DNA from: CAVTGO01 sp963734275 | Lineage (GTDB): Bacteria; Actinomycetota; UBA4738; HRBIN12 | Assembly: GCA_963734275.1 (NCBI GenBank) | Contig: CAVTGO010000008.1 | Location: 36,743 to 100,742, forward strand | DNA: 64,000 nt | Reading direction: 5' to 3' | Shown: piece after piece, positions 1-8,562 of the stretch | How the letters are laid out: each line of letters opens with the position of its first letter | How positions within the stretch are numbered: the first letter of the stretch is position 1 | Notes under the pieces: generated by a model | Seen by the model: the letters and a program-made list of their open reading frames with translations, nothing else | What the model was told of the DNA's origin: nothing | Databases searched by the model: none | Made by a program: the position numbers and the translations under genes

Positions 1-591
1 GCGCACGGCGTCGGTCTCGAACGTCTCGGCGACGTAGTCGGCGATCGCCATCGGCAGCGCGCGTGTCGACTCGCGGCCCGCCTTCGCGCCCAGTCGCCGG
101 AAGGCGTTGCCGAGCTTCAGGCCGTTCATCGCGTCGGCGAGCGAGGGATCCTTCACGTCCGGCGGGGTGATCGCGTGCAGGTACGACAGGAACGTGCCGA
201 GCGTGCGCACCCGGGCGTCGAACGCCGGGTACGCTTCGGCGTCCTTCGGCGAACGCTCCCGGAGCTCGGACGCCGTCCGCGAGGCGTCCGCCCACAGCGT
301 GAGCGGCGGGCCGTCCGGCTGCGGGGCGAACACGCGCACCGCGGGGTCAACGGTCACGAGGCCGTGCTGCACGAGCCCCAGGTCCTCGGTCACCGATCTC
401 CTCAGGCGTCCGATCGTGTGGACGATGCCGGGAGCCCGGACGCCCTCGGCGATCTCCAGCGTGTCGAGGATCCCGCCCACCTTCTCGCGGCGCTCCAGCA
501 CGACGACCGTGCGCCCTGCCTTCGCGAGGTAGGCGGCGGTCACCAGGCCGTTGTGGCCGGCGCCGATCACGATCGCGTCCAGCCGGGCCAT
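1..591 (-). CDS. FAD-dependent oxidoreductase, phytoene-desaturase-like (partial, C-terminus outside window)
   Basis: Read on the minus strand from the ATG at 591, the first 197 codons stay open to the window edge. The N-terminus has the dinucleotide-binding fold signature GAGHNGLVTAAYLAKAG followed by VVVLERREKVGG, as in the COG1233 family of FAD/NAD(P)-binding carotenoid-desaturase-like oxidoreductases (also called PYROXD2-like). The ATG overlaps the TGA of the upstream homologous gene by one base, so the two are translationally coupled. They are clearly paralogous in this region. The substrate cannot be told: family members act on carotenoids, amines and other hydrophobic substrates. The missing C-terminus should hold the second half of the FAD site. 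Confidence 0.8.
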   Translation of the reverse strand, partial: MARLDAIVIGAGHNGLVTAAYLAKAGRTVVVLERREKVGGILDTLEIAEGVRAPGIVHTIGRLRRSVTEDLGLVQHGLVTVDPAVRVFAPQPDGPPLTLWADASRTASELRERSPKDAEAYPAFDARVRTLGTFLSYLHAITPPDVKDPSLADAMNGLKLGNAFRRLGAKAGRESTRALPMAIADYVAETFETDAVR

Positions 592-2195
592 CACGCGGCC
601 TTGCCCTTGCCGCCCCGCTGCGACTTCAGCAGCTCGAGCGCGGCGATCCGGCCGGGCGCGCCCATGATGCCTCCCCCCGGGTGGGTCGCCGAGCCGCACA
701 TCCACAGGTCTTTGATCGGCGTGCGGTACCGCGCCCAGCCGGGGACCGGCCGGTTGAAGAAGAGCTGCTCCAGCGACAGCTCGCCCTGGAAGATGTTCCC
801 CTCGGTGAGGCCGGTGATCCGCTCGATGTCGAGCGGCGTCAGCACCTGCTTGTGCAGGATCAGTTTGCGGATGTTCGGGAAGCGACCCTCGAGTGTCGAG
901 ATCACGGTCTCGCCGAACGCGTCCCTGCGCGCGTCGTCCCAGACCCCTCCGCCCTCCAGGTGGTACGGGGCGTACTGGACGAAGCAGCTCATCACGTGCT
1001 TGCCGGGCGGCGCCATGCTCGGGTCCACGAGCGTCGGGATGATGCAGTCGATGTACGGCTCGCGCGAGAAACGGCCGTATTTCGCGTCGTCGTAGGCGCG
1101 CTCCATGTAGTCCACGCCCGGCGAGAAGCTGATGGCGCCACGGAGCCACTCGCCCACGCCGGGCTTGCACGCGAGCTCGGGCAGCGCGTCGAGCGCGAGA
1201 TTCACCTTCCCGCTCGAGCCCCGGTACTTGTAGCGCTTCACCTCGTCCCGGAACGTCGGGTCCAGCTCGGACTCCTCGACGAGCTTGAGGAACGTCACGT
1301 GCGAGTCGACGCTGGAGAGCACCACCTTCGCCGCGATCTCCTGGCCGGACTCGAGCACCACACCGGTCGAGCGCCCGTTCTTGACCGTGATCCGCGCGAC
1401 CGGGGCCTCGAGGCGGATCTGGACCCCGGCCTCGCGCGCGGCGGCGCCGATCGCCTCCGAGATACCGCCGGTGCCGCCGCGGGGGATGCCCCACGCGCGG
1501 AACGCGCCGTCGATCTCGCCCATGTAGTGGTGCAGCAGCACGTACGCCGTCCCGGGCGAGCGCACGCCCTGGAAGGTCCCGATGATCCCCGAGGCCGACA
1601 TCGTCGCGATCAGCGGGTCGGTCTCGAACCACTGCTCGAGGAACTCGGTCGCGCTCATCGTCATCAGCTGGATGAACGTGGCCTGGAGACGCTCGGGCAG
1701 GTCGCGGAAGGTCTTGGCCAGACCGAGCAGCGGCATCCAGTCGAACGGGTTGATCCGGCCCGGGTCCGGCGGGACGACCGACAGGATCGGCTTGATGAAC
1801 CGCGCCATGTCGGCCATGAGCTGGCCGTACTCCTCGTAGGCCTCGGCATCGCTCTTCGACCATCGGCGGAGCTCGCGGATCGTCTTGCCGTGATCGTTCA
1901 CGCGCCACAGGTAGTCGTCGTCGAGCGGCGTGATCGTCCCGTCGAGCGGGAGGATCTCTAGGCCGTGCTTCGGGAGCTCGAGCTCGCGGATGATCTCGGG
2001 GCGAAGGAGCGAGACCACGTAGCTGAATTCGCTGAACCGGAAGCCGGGGAAGAGCTCCTCGGTGACCGCGGCGCCGCCCAGGATGTGGCGCTTCTCGAGG
2101 ACGAGGACCTTGCGGCCCGCCCGCGCGAGGTACGCGGCGGCCGTCAGGCCGTTGTGCCCGCCGCCCACGATCACCGCGTCGAACCGCTCCGCCAC
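591..2195 (-). CDS. FAD-dependent oxidoreductase, COG1233 phytoene-desaturase-like
   Basis: This is a full-length 534-residue protein. The N-terminal Rossmann motif GGGHNGLTAAAYLARAG (about residues 11-27) binds the FAD ADP moiety, and it is followed by VLVLEKRHILGGAAVTEE. The C-terminus has the family-typical WMCGSATHPGGGIMGAPGR, which closes the FAD site. No signal peptide or membrane segment is evident, so it is probably a cytosolic or peripheral flavoprotein. It shares family and coupling (TGATG overlap) with the next gene downstream, so the two may form a heteromeric or successive oxidation pair. No crtB or other carotenoid gene is adjacent, so a carotenoid role is not supported here. 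Substrate unknown. Confidence 0.85.
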   Translation of the reverse strand: MAERFDAVIVGGGHNGLTAAAYLARAGRKVLVLEKRHILGGAAVTEELFPGFRFSEFSYVVSLLRPEIIRELELPKHGLEILPLDGTITPLDDDYLWRVNDHGKTIRELRRWSKSDAEAYEEYGQLMADMARFIKPILSVVPPDPGRINPFDWMPLLGLAKTFRDLPERLQATFIQLMTMSATEFLEQWFETDPLIATMSASGIIGTFQGVRSPGTAYVLLHHYMGEIDGAFRAWGIPRGGTGGISEAIGAAAREAGVQIRLEAPVARITVKNGRSTGVVLESGQEIAAKVVLSSVDSHVTFLKLVEESELDPTFRDEVKRYKYRGSSGKVNLALDALPELACKPGVGEWLRGAISFSPGVDYMERAYDDAKYGRFSREPYIDCIIPTLVDPSMAPPGKHVMSCFVQYAPYHLEGGGVWDDARRDAFGETVISTLEGRFPNIRKLILHKQVLTPLDIERITGLTEGNIFQGELSLEQLFFNRPVPGWARYRTPIKDLWMCGSATHPGGGIMGAPGRIAALELLKSQRGGKGKAA

Positions 2196-2329
2196 CGCTG
2201 CATGCTAGACCGGCGGTTGGGGCTCGGCCACAGGGCCCGTGACCTGTGGTCAGCAGAGACCGTTCCCGCCCCACGGCCCGGGTGCGTACGCTGAGGCCGG
2301 CACCACGTCGAGTCGAAGGTCGGCCCGAG

Positions 2330-2389
2330 GTCGAGCCGAGGGTCGAGCCGAGGGTCGAGCCGAGGGTCGAGCCGAGGGTCGAGCCGAGG
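2330..2389 (+). repeat. Five perfect tandem 12-bp repeats (GTCGAGCCGAGG) ahead of the gcvT-like start
   Basis: The unit GTCGAGCCGAGG occurs five times back to back at 2330, 2342, 2354, 2366 and 2378. A degenerate copy (GTCGGCCCGAGG) precedes them at 2319, and a diverged last copy (GTCGAGGAGGAG, from 2390) supplies the real ribosome-binding site for the GTG at 2406. Every unit contains GAGG, which can pair with the 16S anti-Shine-Dalgarno sequence. The repeat lies in the 210-bp space between two divergently read genes and does not extend an open frame of either. Confidence 0.9.
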
Positions 2390-2405
2390 GTCGAGGAGGA
2401 GAACC

Positions 2406-3596
2406 GTGAGCGTCGGCACCGCGTTCCACCCGCGCACGTCGCAGCTCAACGCGAGGATGGCCTGGGGCGAGTGGTCGGGCTACTTCGCCGCCGCCGTCTA
2501 CGCGGACTTCCACGACATCGAGTACAACGCGATCCGCGAGCAGGCCGCCCTGATCGACGTGAGCCCGCTGTACAAGTACGCGATATCCGGCTCCGGGGCC
2601 GCCGAGCTGCTCGACCGGGTCCTCACCCGCGACGTCGGCAGGCTCGCCGTGGGCCGCGTGATCTACACGCCGTGGTGCAACGAGGACGGCAAGGTGATCG
2701 ACGACGGAACGGTCACCCGCCGCGCCCCGGACGAGTTCTTCGTGACCGCGGCCGACCCCTCGTACCGATGGTTCATGCTGAACGCGAGCGGCCTCGACGT
2801 CTCCATCGATGACGTCTCCGAGCAGGTGGCCGGCGTGGCGATCCAGGGCCCGCGGTCGCGCGCGATCCTCGAGGCCGCCACGCGGCAGGACTGGGCGGAC
2901 GTGGGGTACTTCGGCCACCGGCGCACCGAGCTCGGCGGCGTGGACGTGCACGTCACGCGCACCGGCTACACGGGCGACCTCGGCTACGAGGTCTGGGTTC
3001 CGGCGGACTCCGCGATCGAGGTGTGGGACACGCTGTGGGAGGCGGGCCGGCCGCACGGCATCCGCCCGGCGGGCATCAACGCCCTCGACGTCAGCCGGGT
3101 CGAGGCCGGCCTGATCCTGATCGAGGCCGAGTACACGAGCGCTCGCCACGCGATGAGCCTCGAGCAGATGTACTCGCCGGACGAGATCGGCCTCGGGCGC
3201 CTGGTGGATCTCGGCAAGCCGGCGTTCGTCGGCCGGCGCGCCCTCGAGCTGGAACGGAAGTCCGGCGGACCCCAACGGCGCCTGGTCGGGCTCGAGCTCG
3301 ACTGGCTCGGCATCGAGGCGCTGTACGCGAAGCACGATCTGCCGCCGGGCGTGTCGGCGCTCGTGCAGCGACAGGCGGTGCCTGTCCACCGCCAGGGCGA
3401 GCAGATCGGTCGGGCCACCAGCATCGCGTGGGGCCCGACGATCAAGAAGATGGTCGGCTTCGGCTCGGTGCCCCCGACCGCCGTCCGAGCCGGGACGCGC
3501 CTCTCGGTCGAGTGGACCGTCGAGGGCGAGCGCGGCACCGTACCCGCGAAGGTCGTGCCACTGCCGTTCCTGGACCTCTCGCGCAAGCGCGCGTAG
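2406..3596 (+). CDS. GcvT-like aminomethyltransferase family protein (folate-dependent)
   Basis: A 396-residue protein of the glycine-cleavage T-protein fold. The N-terminal two-thirds carries family features: an early REQAALIDVSPLYKY segment, an NEDGKVIDDGTV loop, VAIQGPRSRAIL, and the TRTGYTGDLGYEVWVP motif that lines the folate pocket. The C-terminal barrel (GCV_T_C) follows from about residue 290. The start is the GTG at 2406, chosen for the strong AGGAGGAG nine bases upstream. Relatives include true T-protein, dimethylglycine and sarcosine dehydrogenase domains and DMSP demethylase. No gcvH or gcvP is nearby, so a demethylase or other tetrahydrofolate-linked role is as likely as glycine cleavage. 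Confidence 0.8.
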   Translation: MSVGTAFHPRTSQLNARMAWGEWSGYFAAAVYADFHDIEYNAIREQAALIDVSPLYKYAISGSGAAELLDRVLTRDVGRLAVGRVIYTPWCNEDGKVIDDGTVTRRAPDEFFVTAADPSYRWFMLNASGLDVSIDDVSEQVAGVAIQGPRSRAILEAATRQDWADVGYFGHRRTELGGVDVHVTRTGYTGDLGYEVWVPADSAIEVWDTLWEAGRPHGIRPAGINALDVSRVEAGLILIEAEYTSARHAMSLEQMYSPDEIGLGRLVDLGKPAFVGRRALELERKSGGPQRRLVGLELDWLGIEALYAKHDLPPGVSALVQRQAVPVHRQGEQIGRATSIAWGPTIKKMVGFGSVPPTAVRAGTRLSVEWTVEGERGTVPAKVVPLPFLDLSRKRA

Positions 3597-3635
3597 TCCG
3601 CCTCCCGCAGGGCGTCTGGGAGAATCGCACCGCCC

Positions 3636-5522
3636 ATGCGTTCCCGAGGTCTGCTCGCCCTGTTCGCCGCGGCCGGAGGCTTCGCCGCCTTCGTCATCGC
3701 CTTCACCGGAAGCCTCTCGGTGTCGCTGGTCGCCGGCCTCATCGTGCTCGTGACGGCCCTCGTGCTGATCCGCGATCAGATCCCCGGAGGGGACCCGCCC
3801 GACCCATCGCGGCGGCGGCTCCTGCTCGGCGCCCTCGGCGGCCTCGGGCTCGCCCTCGTCGCCGGAGGGTCGGCCCTCGGCGCCGCGCTGCGGCGCCTCT
3901 CCCGTCCGGATCCACGGCCCGTCCTGGAAGCGAGCGCGCGCGACGTCGGCGCCGAGTATCTCCAGCTGGTAACCCGCGCCTACCACCCCGAGCGCTCGGG
4001 CGACCTCCAGCTCCTCGTGACGCCGTACTCGACCTCCAATTACAAGCAGGAGTCCGTGGACCTGGTCCCGAACGATCCGCGGACGAGCCACGCGGTCGTG
4101 TGGATGTACGGCGAGCGCGTCCCGATCGTCGTGTGGGCCCCCGGCTCGGTGGAGCCGGCCACGTTCGACGAGCGGGTGACGCTCGCCGACGTCGCGCCGA
4201 CGATCGCGAAGCTGTCCGGCTTCGACGAGTTCGAGGCCGCGGACGGCATCCCGCTCCCGGGGATCCCGGCGGTCACGCCACCCGCGCCCCCGCGCGCGAT
4301 CGTGGCCTTCGTGATCGACGGCGGGGGATGGAACGTGCTGCGGCGCTGGCCCGACGCGTGGCCCAACCTGAAGCGACTGATGGGCGAGGGTGCGACCTAC
4401 CGCAACGCGATCGTGGGCTCCTTCCCCGCCGTCACGGCCTCGTCCCACGCGACGATCGGCACGGGCGCGTTCCCTCGGACGCACGGGATCACCGGTCACA
4501 ACGTCCGTCGGGGGGGCAGACCGGTCAAGGCCTGGGGCGAGCCCGGGAGCGTCGACCCGTCCTTCCTGCTCGAGCCCACGCTCGCGGACCGCTGGGTCGA
4601 GCACACCGAGGGACGCGCGTGGGTGGGCGAGATCGGCTACCAGGTCTGGCACCTCGGGCTCCTCGGCCGCGGCGGTCGCCCGAACGGCGGGCTCCCCGTC
4701 GCCGTGTACTGGGACGAGTCCGGCGGGACGGGCTGGCAGCCCCACAACCCCGAGCTCTACCGGCTGCCGCGGAGCGTCCCCAGCCTCGAGCGCCTCGACG
4801 AGCTCAGCGTGGGCTACACGCCGCCCGCACCGTCCCCGTACGACCCGACCGGGAAGAAGGCGATGTGCTGCTTCCCGCCGGTGGTGCGCTACCAGGGCGA
4901 GCTGATCGAGGCGACGCTGGATTCCGAGCCGTTCGGCGACGACGAGGTCCCCGACCTGCTGTTCATCAACTTCAAGGCGCCCGACTACTCGGGTCACGTC
5001 TACAACATGGACGATCCGCGCCAAGCCGAGGTCCTGGGCGCCGTGGACGACGAGGTCGGACGTCTGGCCGCGAACCTGCTCGAGCGCTTCGGCGAGGGAC
5101 GGTTCGCGATGATCGTGACGGCTGACCACGGCCAGTGCCCGCCGATCGACGCCAGCGGCGGCGTGCGCATCGACCCGATCCAGCTCCAGGAGGACCTCGA
5201 GTCCGAGTTCGGCCAGAGCGCGTTCGGCCTGATCGAGAACGTCGCGCCCTCGGAGGTCTACCTCGACCCGCGGGCGCTCGCCGACGTCGGAGCCACGGCC
5301 GAGGACGTCGCGGCGTTCCTGGCCGGCTACCGCTACGGCGAGAACATCGGCCCCTACGTCCCGCAGGCCGCGGTGAACATCGACCGGCTCGACGCGAAGA
5401 CCTTCGCCGCGGTCCTTCCCACCTCGTTCATCGCCGACCTGGCCTCCAAGGACCTCTCAGCGTTCGGCGAGACCCGGTACCCGGAGGCCGACCCCGACGG
5501 GATCCCGCCGATCACCTGGTAG
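3636..5522 (+). CDS. Membrane-anchored alkaline-phosphatase-superfamily (type I phosphodiesterase/nucleotide pyrophosphatase) protein
   Basis: 628 residues. Two or three hydrophobic stretches lie in the first 90 residues, the third preceded by an SRRRLLLGALGG segment, so the enzyme domain probably faces outside. The catalytic domain starts near residue 225 with FVIDGGGWNVLRRWP, which supplies the first metal-binding Asp. It continues with the nucleophile region SFPAVTASSHATIGTG and FPRTHGITGHN, typical of the PDE1/nucleotide-pyrophosphatase branch. A later LLFINFKAPDYSGHVYNMDDP and VTADHGQCPP complete the metal ligands. It probably hydrolyses a phosphodiester or phosphate monoester outside the cell. 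No clear Shine-Dalgarno sequence precedes the ATG. A GAGAAT hexamer ten bases upstream may be the -10 of a leaderless transcript. Confidence 0.8.
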   Translation: MRSRGLLALFAAAGGFAAFVIAFTGSLSVSLVAGLIVLVTALVLIRDQIPGGDPPDPSRRRLLLGALGGLGLALVAGGSALGAALRRLSRPDPRPVLEASARDVGAEYLQLVTRAYHPERSGDLQLLVTPYSTSNYKQESVDLVPNDPRTSHAVVWMYGERVPIVVWAPGSVEPATFDERVTLADVAPTIAKLSGFDEFEAADGIPLPGIPAVTPPAPPRAIVAFVIDGGGWNVLRRWPDAWPNLKRLMGEGATYRNAIVGSFPAVTASSHATIGTGAFPRTHGITGHNVRRGGRPVKAWGEPGSVDPSFLLEPTLADRWVEHTEGRAWVGEIGYQVWHLGLLGRGGRPNGGLPVAVYWDESGGTGWQPHNPELYRLPRSVPSLERLDELSVGYTPPAPSPYDPTGKKAMCCFPPVVRYQGELIEATLDSEPFGDDEVPDLLFINFKAPDYSGHVYNMDDPRQAEVLGAVDDEVGRLAANLLERFGEGRFAMIVTADHGQCPPIDASGGVRIDPIQLQEDLESEFGQSAFGLIENVAPSEVYLDPRALADVGATAEDVAAFLAGYRYGENIGPYVPQAAVNIDRLDAKTFAAVLPTSFIADLASKDLSAFGETRYPEADPDGIPPITW

Positions 5523-5597
5523 CCGGCACACCCGCTCCTTCCAACGCGCAGTGGTACCGTTCGCCCACGGTCACCGTTCGAACGAGGAGGTCGCCCG

Positions 5598-6782
5598 ATG
5601 CCCCACCGGTTCGCCGAGACCATGCACCGGATGATCGACGTCGAGCAACAGCTGATGTCGTTCTTCGTCGATGGCCCGTGGGCGAACCGCGACGCATCGG
5701 ATCCCGAGAACTGCGACTTCGTGGCAGGCAACCCGCAGGAGATGGTGCTCCCCGAATACGTCGAGTCGCTCCAACGGTGGACCGTGCCGCAGGACAAGGA
5801 CTGGTACGCCTACAAGTTCAACGAGCCCTACGCTACCGAGGCCGCGGCGGCGGGTCTCCGCGAGCGGCGTGGGGTCCCCTTCGAGGCCGACGACGTCCTC
5901 ATGACCGACGGCGCCTTCACGGGACTCAACCTGTGCATGCGCACGGTGACCGACCCCGGCGACGAGGTGATCTTCCTGTCCCCGCCCTGGTTCTTCTACG
6001 AGGCGATGATCATCGGCGCCGGCGCGGAACCGGTCCGGGTGCGCGTGGATCAGGAGAGCTGGGACCTGGACCTGCCCGGGATCGAGGCTGCGATCACGGA
6101 GCGGACCTCGTGCATCATCGTGAACTCGCCGAACAACCCGACCGGCAAGATCTATCCGCCCGAGACACTCCGCGCGCTCGGCGAGCTCCTCACGGCGGCT
6201 TCCGAGCGACACGGCCGCCCGATCTATCAGATCTCGGACGAGGCGTACTCGAGGATCGTGTACGACGACCGGTCGTTCCCGAGCCCGACCGGGTTCCATC
6301 CGTACTCGTTCCTGGTCTACACGTACGCGAAGCAGCTGCTCACGCCCGGCCAGCGCTGCGGCTACATCGCGCTGCCCCCGACGATGCCCGACCGGCGGGA
6401 GATGCGCGAAGCGCTGATGATCTCCCAGCTCACGCACGGCGGGCACGGGGCGCCGAGCAACGTCCTCCAGCGCGCCATCGGCGACCTCGAGGGGATGAAC
6501 GTGGACGTGAAGGCGCTGCAGCGCCGGCGCGACCGCATGGTGGAGTCCCTTCGCTCCGCCGGCTACGACCTCCACAGCCCCGAGGGCACGTTCTATCTGC
6601 TGCCCACGAGCCCGGACCCCGACGACGTCGCGTTCGTCGAGCGGCTGGCGCGCGACAAGGTCTTCGTCCTGCCGGGCGCCGTGGTCGAGATGCCCGGCCG
6701 GTTCCGCGTCTCGATCACGGGCAGCGACGAGATGGTCGAGCGGGCGCTCCCGGTGTTCGAGCGCGCCGCGACCGAGGCCTAA
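5598..6782 (+). CDS. PLP-dependent aminotransferase, class I/II
   Basis: A 394-residue fold-type I aminotransferase. Visible landmarks are the NSPNNPTGKIYPPETL motif that contacts PLP, ISDEAYSRIVYDD with the Asp and Tyr that hold the cofactor, the likely Schiff-base lysine in YTYAKQLLTPGQRCGY (near residue 245), and a C-terminal FRVSITG with the substrate-carboxylate arginine. GAGGAGG lies about ten bases before the ATG. Seven bases separate its stop from the GTG of the aconitase X gene, so the two are probably co-transcribed. Amino-donor and acceptor specificity cannot be read from sequence. The neighbour suggests an amino- or imino-acid catabolic route. Confidence 0.87.
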   Translation: MPHRFAETMHRMIDVEQQLMSFFVDGPWANRDASDPENCDFVAGNPQEMVLPEYVESLQRWTVPQDKDWYAYKFNEPYATEAAAAGLRERRGVPFEADDVLMTDGAFTGLNLCMRTVTDPGDEVIFLSPPWFFYEAMIIGAGAEPVRVRVDQESWDLDLPGIEAAITERTSCIIVNSPNNPTGKIYPPETLRALGELLTAASERHGRPIYQISDEAYSRIVYDDRSFPSPTGFHPYSFLVYTYAKQLLTPGQRCGYIALPPTMPDRREMREALMISQLTHGGHGAPSNVLQRAIGDLEGMNVDVKALQRRRDRMVESLRSAGYDLHSPEGTFYLLPTSPDPDDVAFVERLARDKVFVLPGAVVEMPGRFRVSITGSDEMVERALPVFERAATEA

Positions 6783-6789
6783 GACACCC

Positions 6790-8055
6790 GTGCCCGTCGA
6801 GCTCGACGAGGGCGATCGCGCCCTGCTGGGCGGCGCCGAGGGCACGGCCGCCGCGCTCGCGATGCGGATCGTCGTTGAGACCGCGGATGTCGCGGGCGCC
6901 GACCGGCTGATCGACGTCGCGTCGGCCCACGTCGACTCCTGCCTGTACCACGGGCGCGCGGGTCTCGATTTCGCCGAGCGGCTCGCGGCCGGCGGGGCCC
7001 GCGTCCGGATCCCGACCACGCTGAACGTCGGCACGCTCGACCTCCTCCACCCGGGGCTCAACCGCTCCGACCCGGAGGTCAACGCCGGGGCTCGCCGTCA
7101 GATGGAGCTCTACGAGGCCATGGGTTGCCGGCCCACCTGGACGTGCGCGCCCTACCAGCTGCCCGAGCGCCCGGCGTTCGGCCAGCACGTCGCCTGGGCC
7201 GAGTCGAACGCGATCGTGTTCGCCAACTCGGTCCTCGGCGCGCGGACCGACCGGTACGGCGACTTCATCGACGTGTGCGCGGCGATCACCGGACGGGCGC
7301 CGTTCGCGGGCCTGCACCGCGACGAGGAACGCCTCGCCGGACTCGTCCTGCGACTGGAGGCCGTTCCGGCCCGCCTCCTCGAGGCAGACGCGCTCTACCC
7401 GGTCCTCGGTCACGTGGCGGGACGCGAGGCGGGCAGCACGGTCCCGGCGATCGTCGGCCTCCCGCCCGGCACGTCGGAGGACCGGCTGAAGGCGCTCGGC
7501 GCCGCCGCGGCATCCTCGGGATCGGTCGCCATGTACCACGCGGTGGGTGTCACGCCCGAGGCTCCGACGCTCGAGGCCGCTACGGGCGGCGCGTCCGTGC
7601 CCGCCGTGGTGATCACGCCGGCCCGGCTCCGCGCCGCGCGCGACGAGCTCACCACGGCGAGCGGCGACGAGCTCGGCGCCGTCAGCGTCGGCACGCCGCA
7701 CGCCTCGCTCGCCGAGCTCGAGCACCTGGCCGACCTCCTCGGCCGGGCCCGCGTCCGCGACGGGGTCCGCTTCTACGTGAACACCGGCCGCGACGTCCTC
7801 GCGGAGGCGGAGCGACGCGGGATCACGCGGAGGCTCGAGGACGCCGGCGTCCAGGTCGTGACCGACACCTGCACGTACCTCACGCCGATGCTCGGCCATG
7901 TGTCCGGCGCCGTGATGACGGACTCGGCGAAATGGGCCTGGTACGCGCCGGGCAACCTCGGCGTGGAGGTAGTGTTCGGCGGTCTCGAGGAGTGCGTGCT
8001 CTCGGCCATGGCGGGCCGGGTCGTCCGCGACGAGGGACTCTGGGCCGATGCCTGA
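6790..8055 (+). CDS. Aconitase X catalytic subunit (AcnX, DUF521)
   Basis: 421 residues, close to the usual size of the large AcnX subunit. Recognisable family stretches are the ASAHVDSCLYHGRAGLDFAERL segment (residues about 44-65), VRIPTTLNVGTLDLLHPGLN, CRPTWTCAPYQLPERPAFGQHVAWAESNA with cysteines expected for iron-sulfur or substrate binding, and a C-terminal TDTCTYLTPMLGHVSG. Characterised AcnX proteins dehydrate cis-3-hydroxy-L-proline (bacteria) or phosphomevalonate (archaea). Start is the GTG at 6790. The gene overlaps the small-subunit gene by eight bases, as expected of an obligate heterodimer. The bacterial hydroxyproline-type reaction is the better guess, but no proline-pathway partner is in view. 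Confidence 0.85.
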   Translation: MPVELDEGDRALLGGAEGTAAALAMRIVVETADVAGADRLIDVASAHVDSCLYHGRAGLDFAERLAAGGARVRIPTTLNVGTLDLLHPGLNRSDPEVNAGARRQMELYEAMGCRPTWTCAPYQLPERPAFGQHVAWAESNAIVFANSVLGARTDRYGDFIDVCAAITGRAPFAGLHRDEERLAGLVLRLEAVPARLLEADALYPVLGHVAGREAGSTVPAIVGLPPGTSEDRLKALGAAAASSGSVAMYHAVGVTPEAPTLEAATGGASVPAVVITPARLRAARDELTTASGDELGAVSVGTPHASLAELEHLADLLGRARVRDGVRFYVNTGRDVLAEAERRGITRRLEDAGVQVVTDTCTYLTPMLGHVSGAVMTDSAKWAWYAPGNLGVEVVFGGLEECVLSAMAGRVVRDEGLWADA

Positions 8056-8452
8056 GGCGCGCACCCTCGTGCCCGGCGAGGCCGAGGGCGAGGCGCTCGT
8101 GCTCGCGGAGGCGCTCAGCTTCTGGGGCGGTCTGGACCCGGCCACCGGCGAGATCGTCGACGTGCACCATCCGCAACGAGGTGTCGTCGTGACCGGGCGG
8201 GTCCTCGTGATGCCGAGCAGCCGCGGCTCGAGCTCCAGCTCCAGCGTGCTGGCCGAGGCGATCCGCGCCGGCACGGGCCCCGTCGCGATCGTGCTCGCCG
8301 AGCCCGACCCGATCGTCGCCCTCGGCGCGATCGTCGCCCGCGAGCTCTACGGCGTGGCGGTGCCGGTCGTGGTGGGCGACGTCGCGCTCCCCGATGGCGT
8401 CCGTCTGCGGGTCACGGCCGATGAACAGCGTTCGGTGATCGAGCCCGCCTGA
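8048..8452 (+). CDS. Aconitase X swivel-domain small subunit (DUF126)
   Basis: 134 residues forming the swivelling beta-barrel domain that pairs with the AcnX catalytic subunit. The family signature is VTGRVLVMPSSRGSSSSSSVLAEA (about residues 49-72), where the serine-rich loop closes over the substrate, followed by GTGPVAIVLAEPDPIVALGAIVARELYG. The ATG lies inside the end of the large-subunit gene (8-bp overlap), which supports translational coupling. In many bacteria the two domains are fused into one polypeptide. Here they are separate. Confidence 0.87.
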   Translation: MPEARTLVPGEAEGEALVLAEALSFWGGLDPATGEIVDVHHPQRGVVVTGRVLVMPSSRGSSSSSSVLAEAIRAGTGPVAIVLAEPDPIVALGAIVARELYGVAVPVVVGDVALPDGVRLRVTADEQRSVIEPA

Positions 8453-8502
8453 CGCGCCTGACTGGGCGCCAGGATCGAAGCTATCGTCTCTCGGCGCGGA
8501 GC

Positions 8503-8529
8503 TGTCGATTCCGTCGCTCCCCGTTTGTC
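8503..8529 (+). promoter_or_regulatory. Candidate ECF42-type promoter for the DGPF/sigma operon
   Basis: TGTCGA at 8503-8508 is followed 17 bases later by TGTC at 8526-8529, 34 bases before the DGPF gene ATG. TGTCGA is the -35 motif I recall for autoregulated ECF42 sigma factors. The -10 match (usual core CGAC/CGTC) is weaker. The position, directly in front of a DGPF-ECF42 gene pair, makes autoregulation plausible. This is motif recognition by eye only. Confidence 0.45.
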
Positions 8530-8562
8530 TTATTGGCGACCCCGTCGAAGGAGGAGGAGACG

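Noticed and set aside
2250..5129. 959-codon open frame on the minus strand
   Set aside because: It lies opposite the gcvT-like and phosphatase genes, reads Arg/Val/Asp-rich sequence without motifs, and is open only because of the high GC content.
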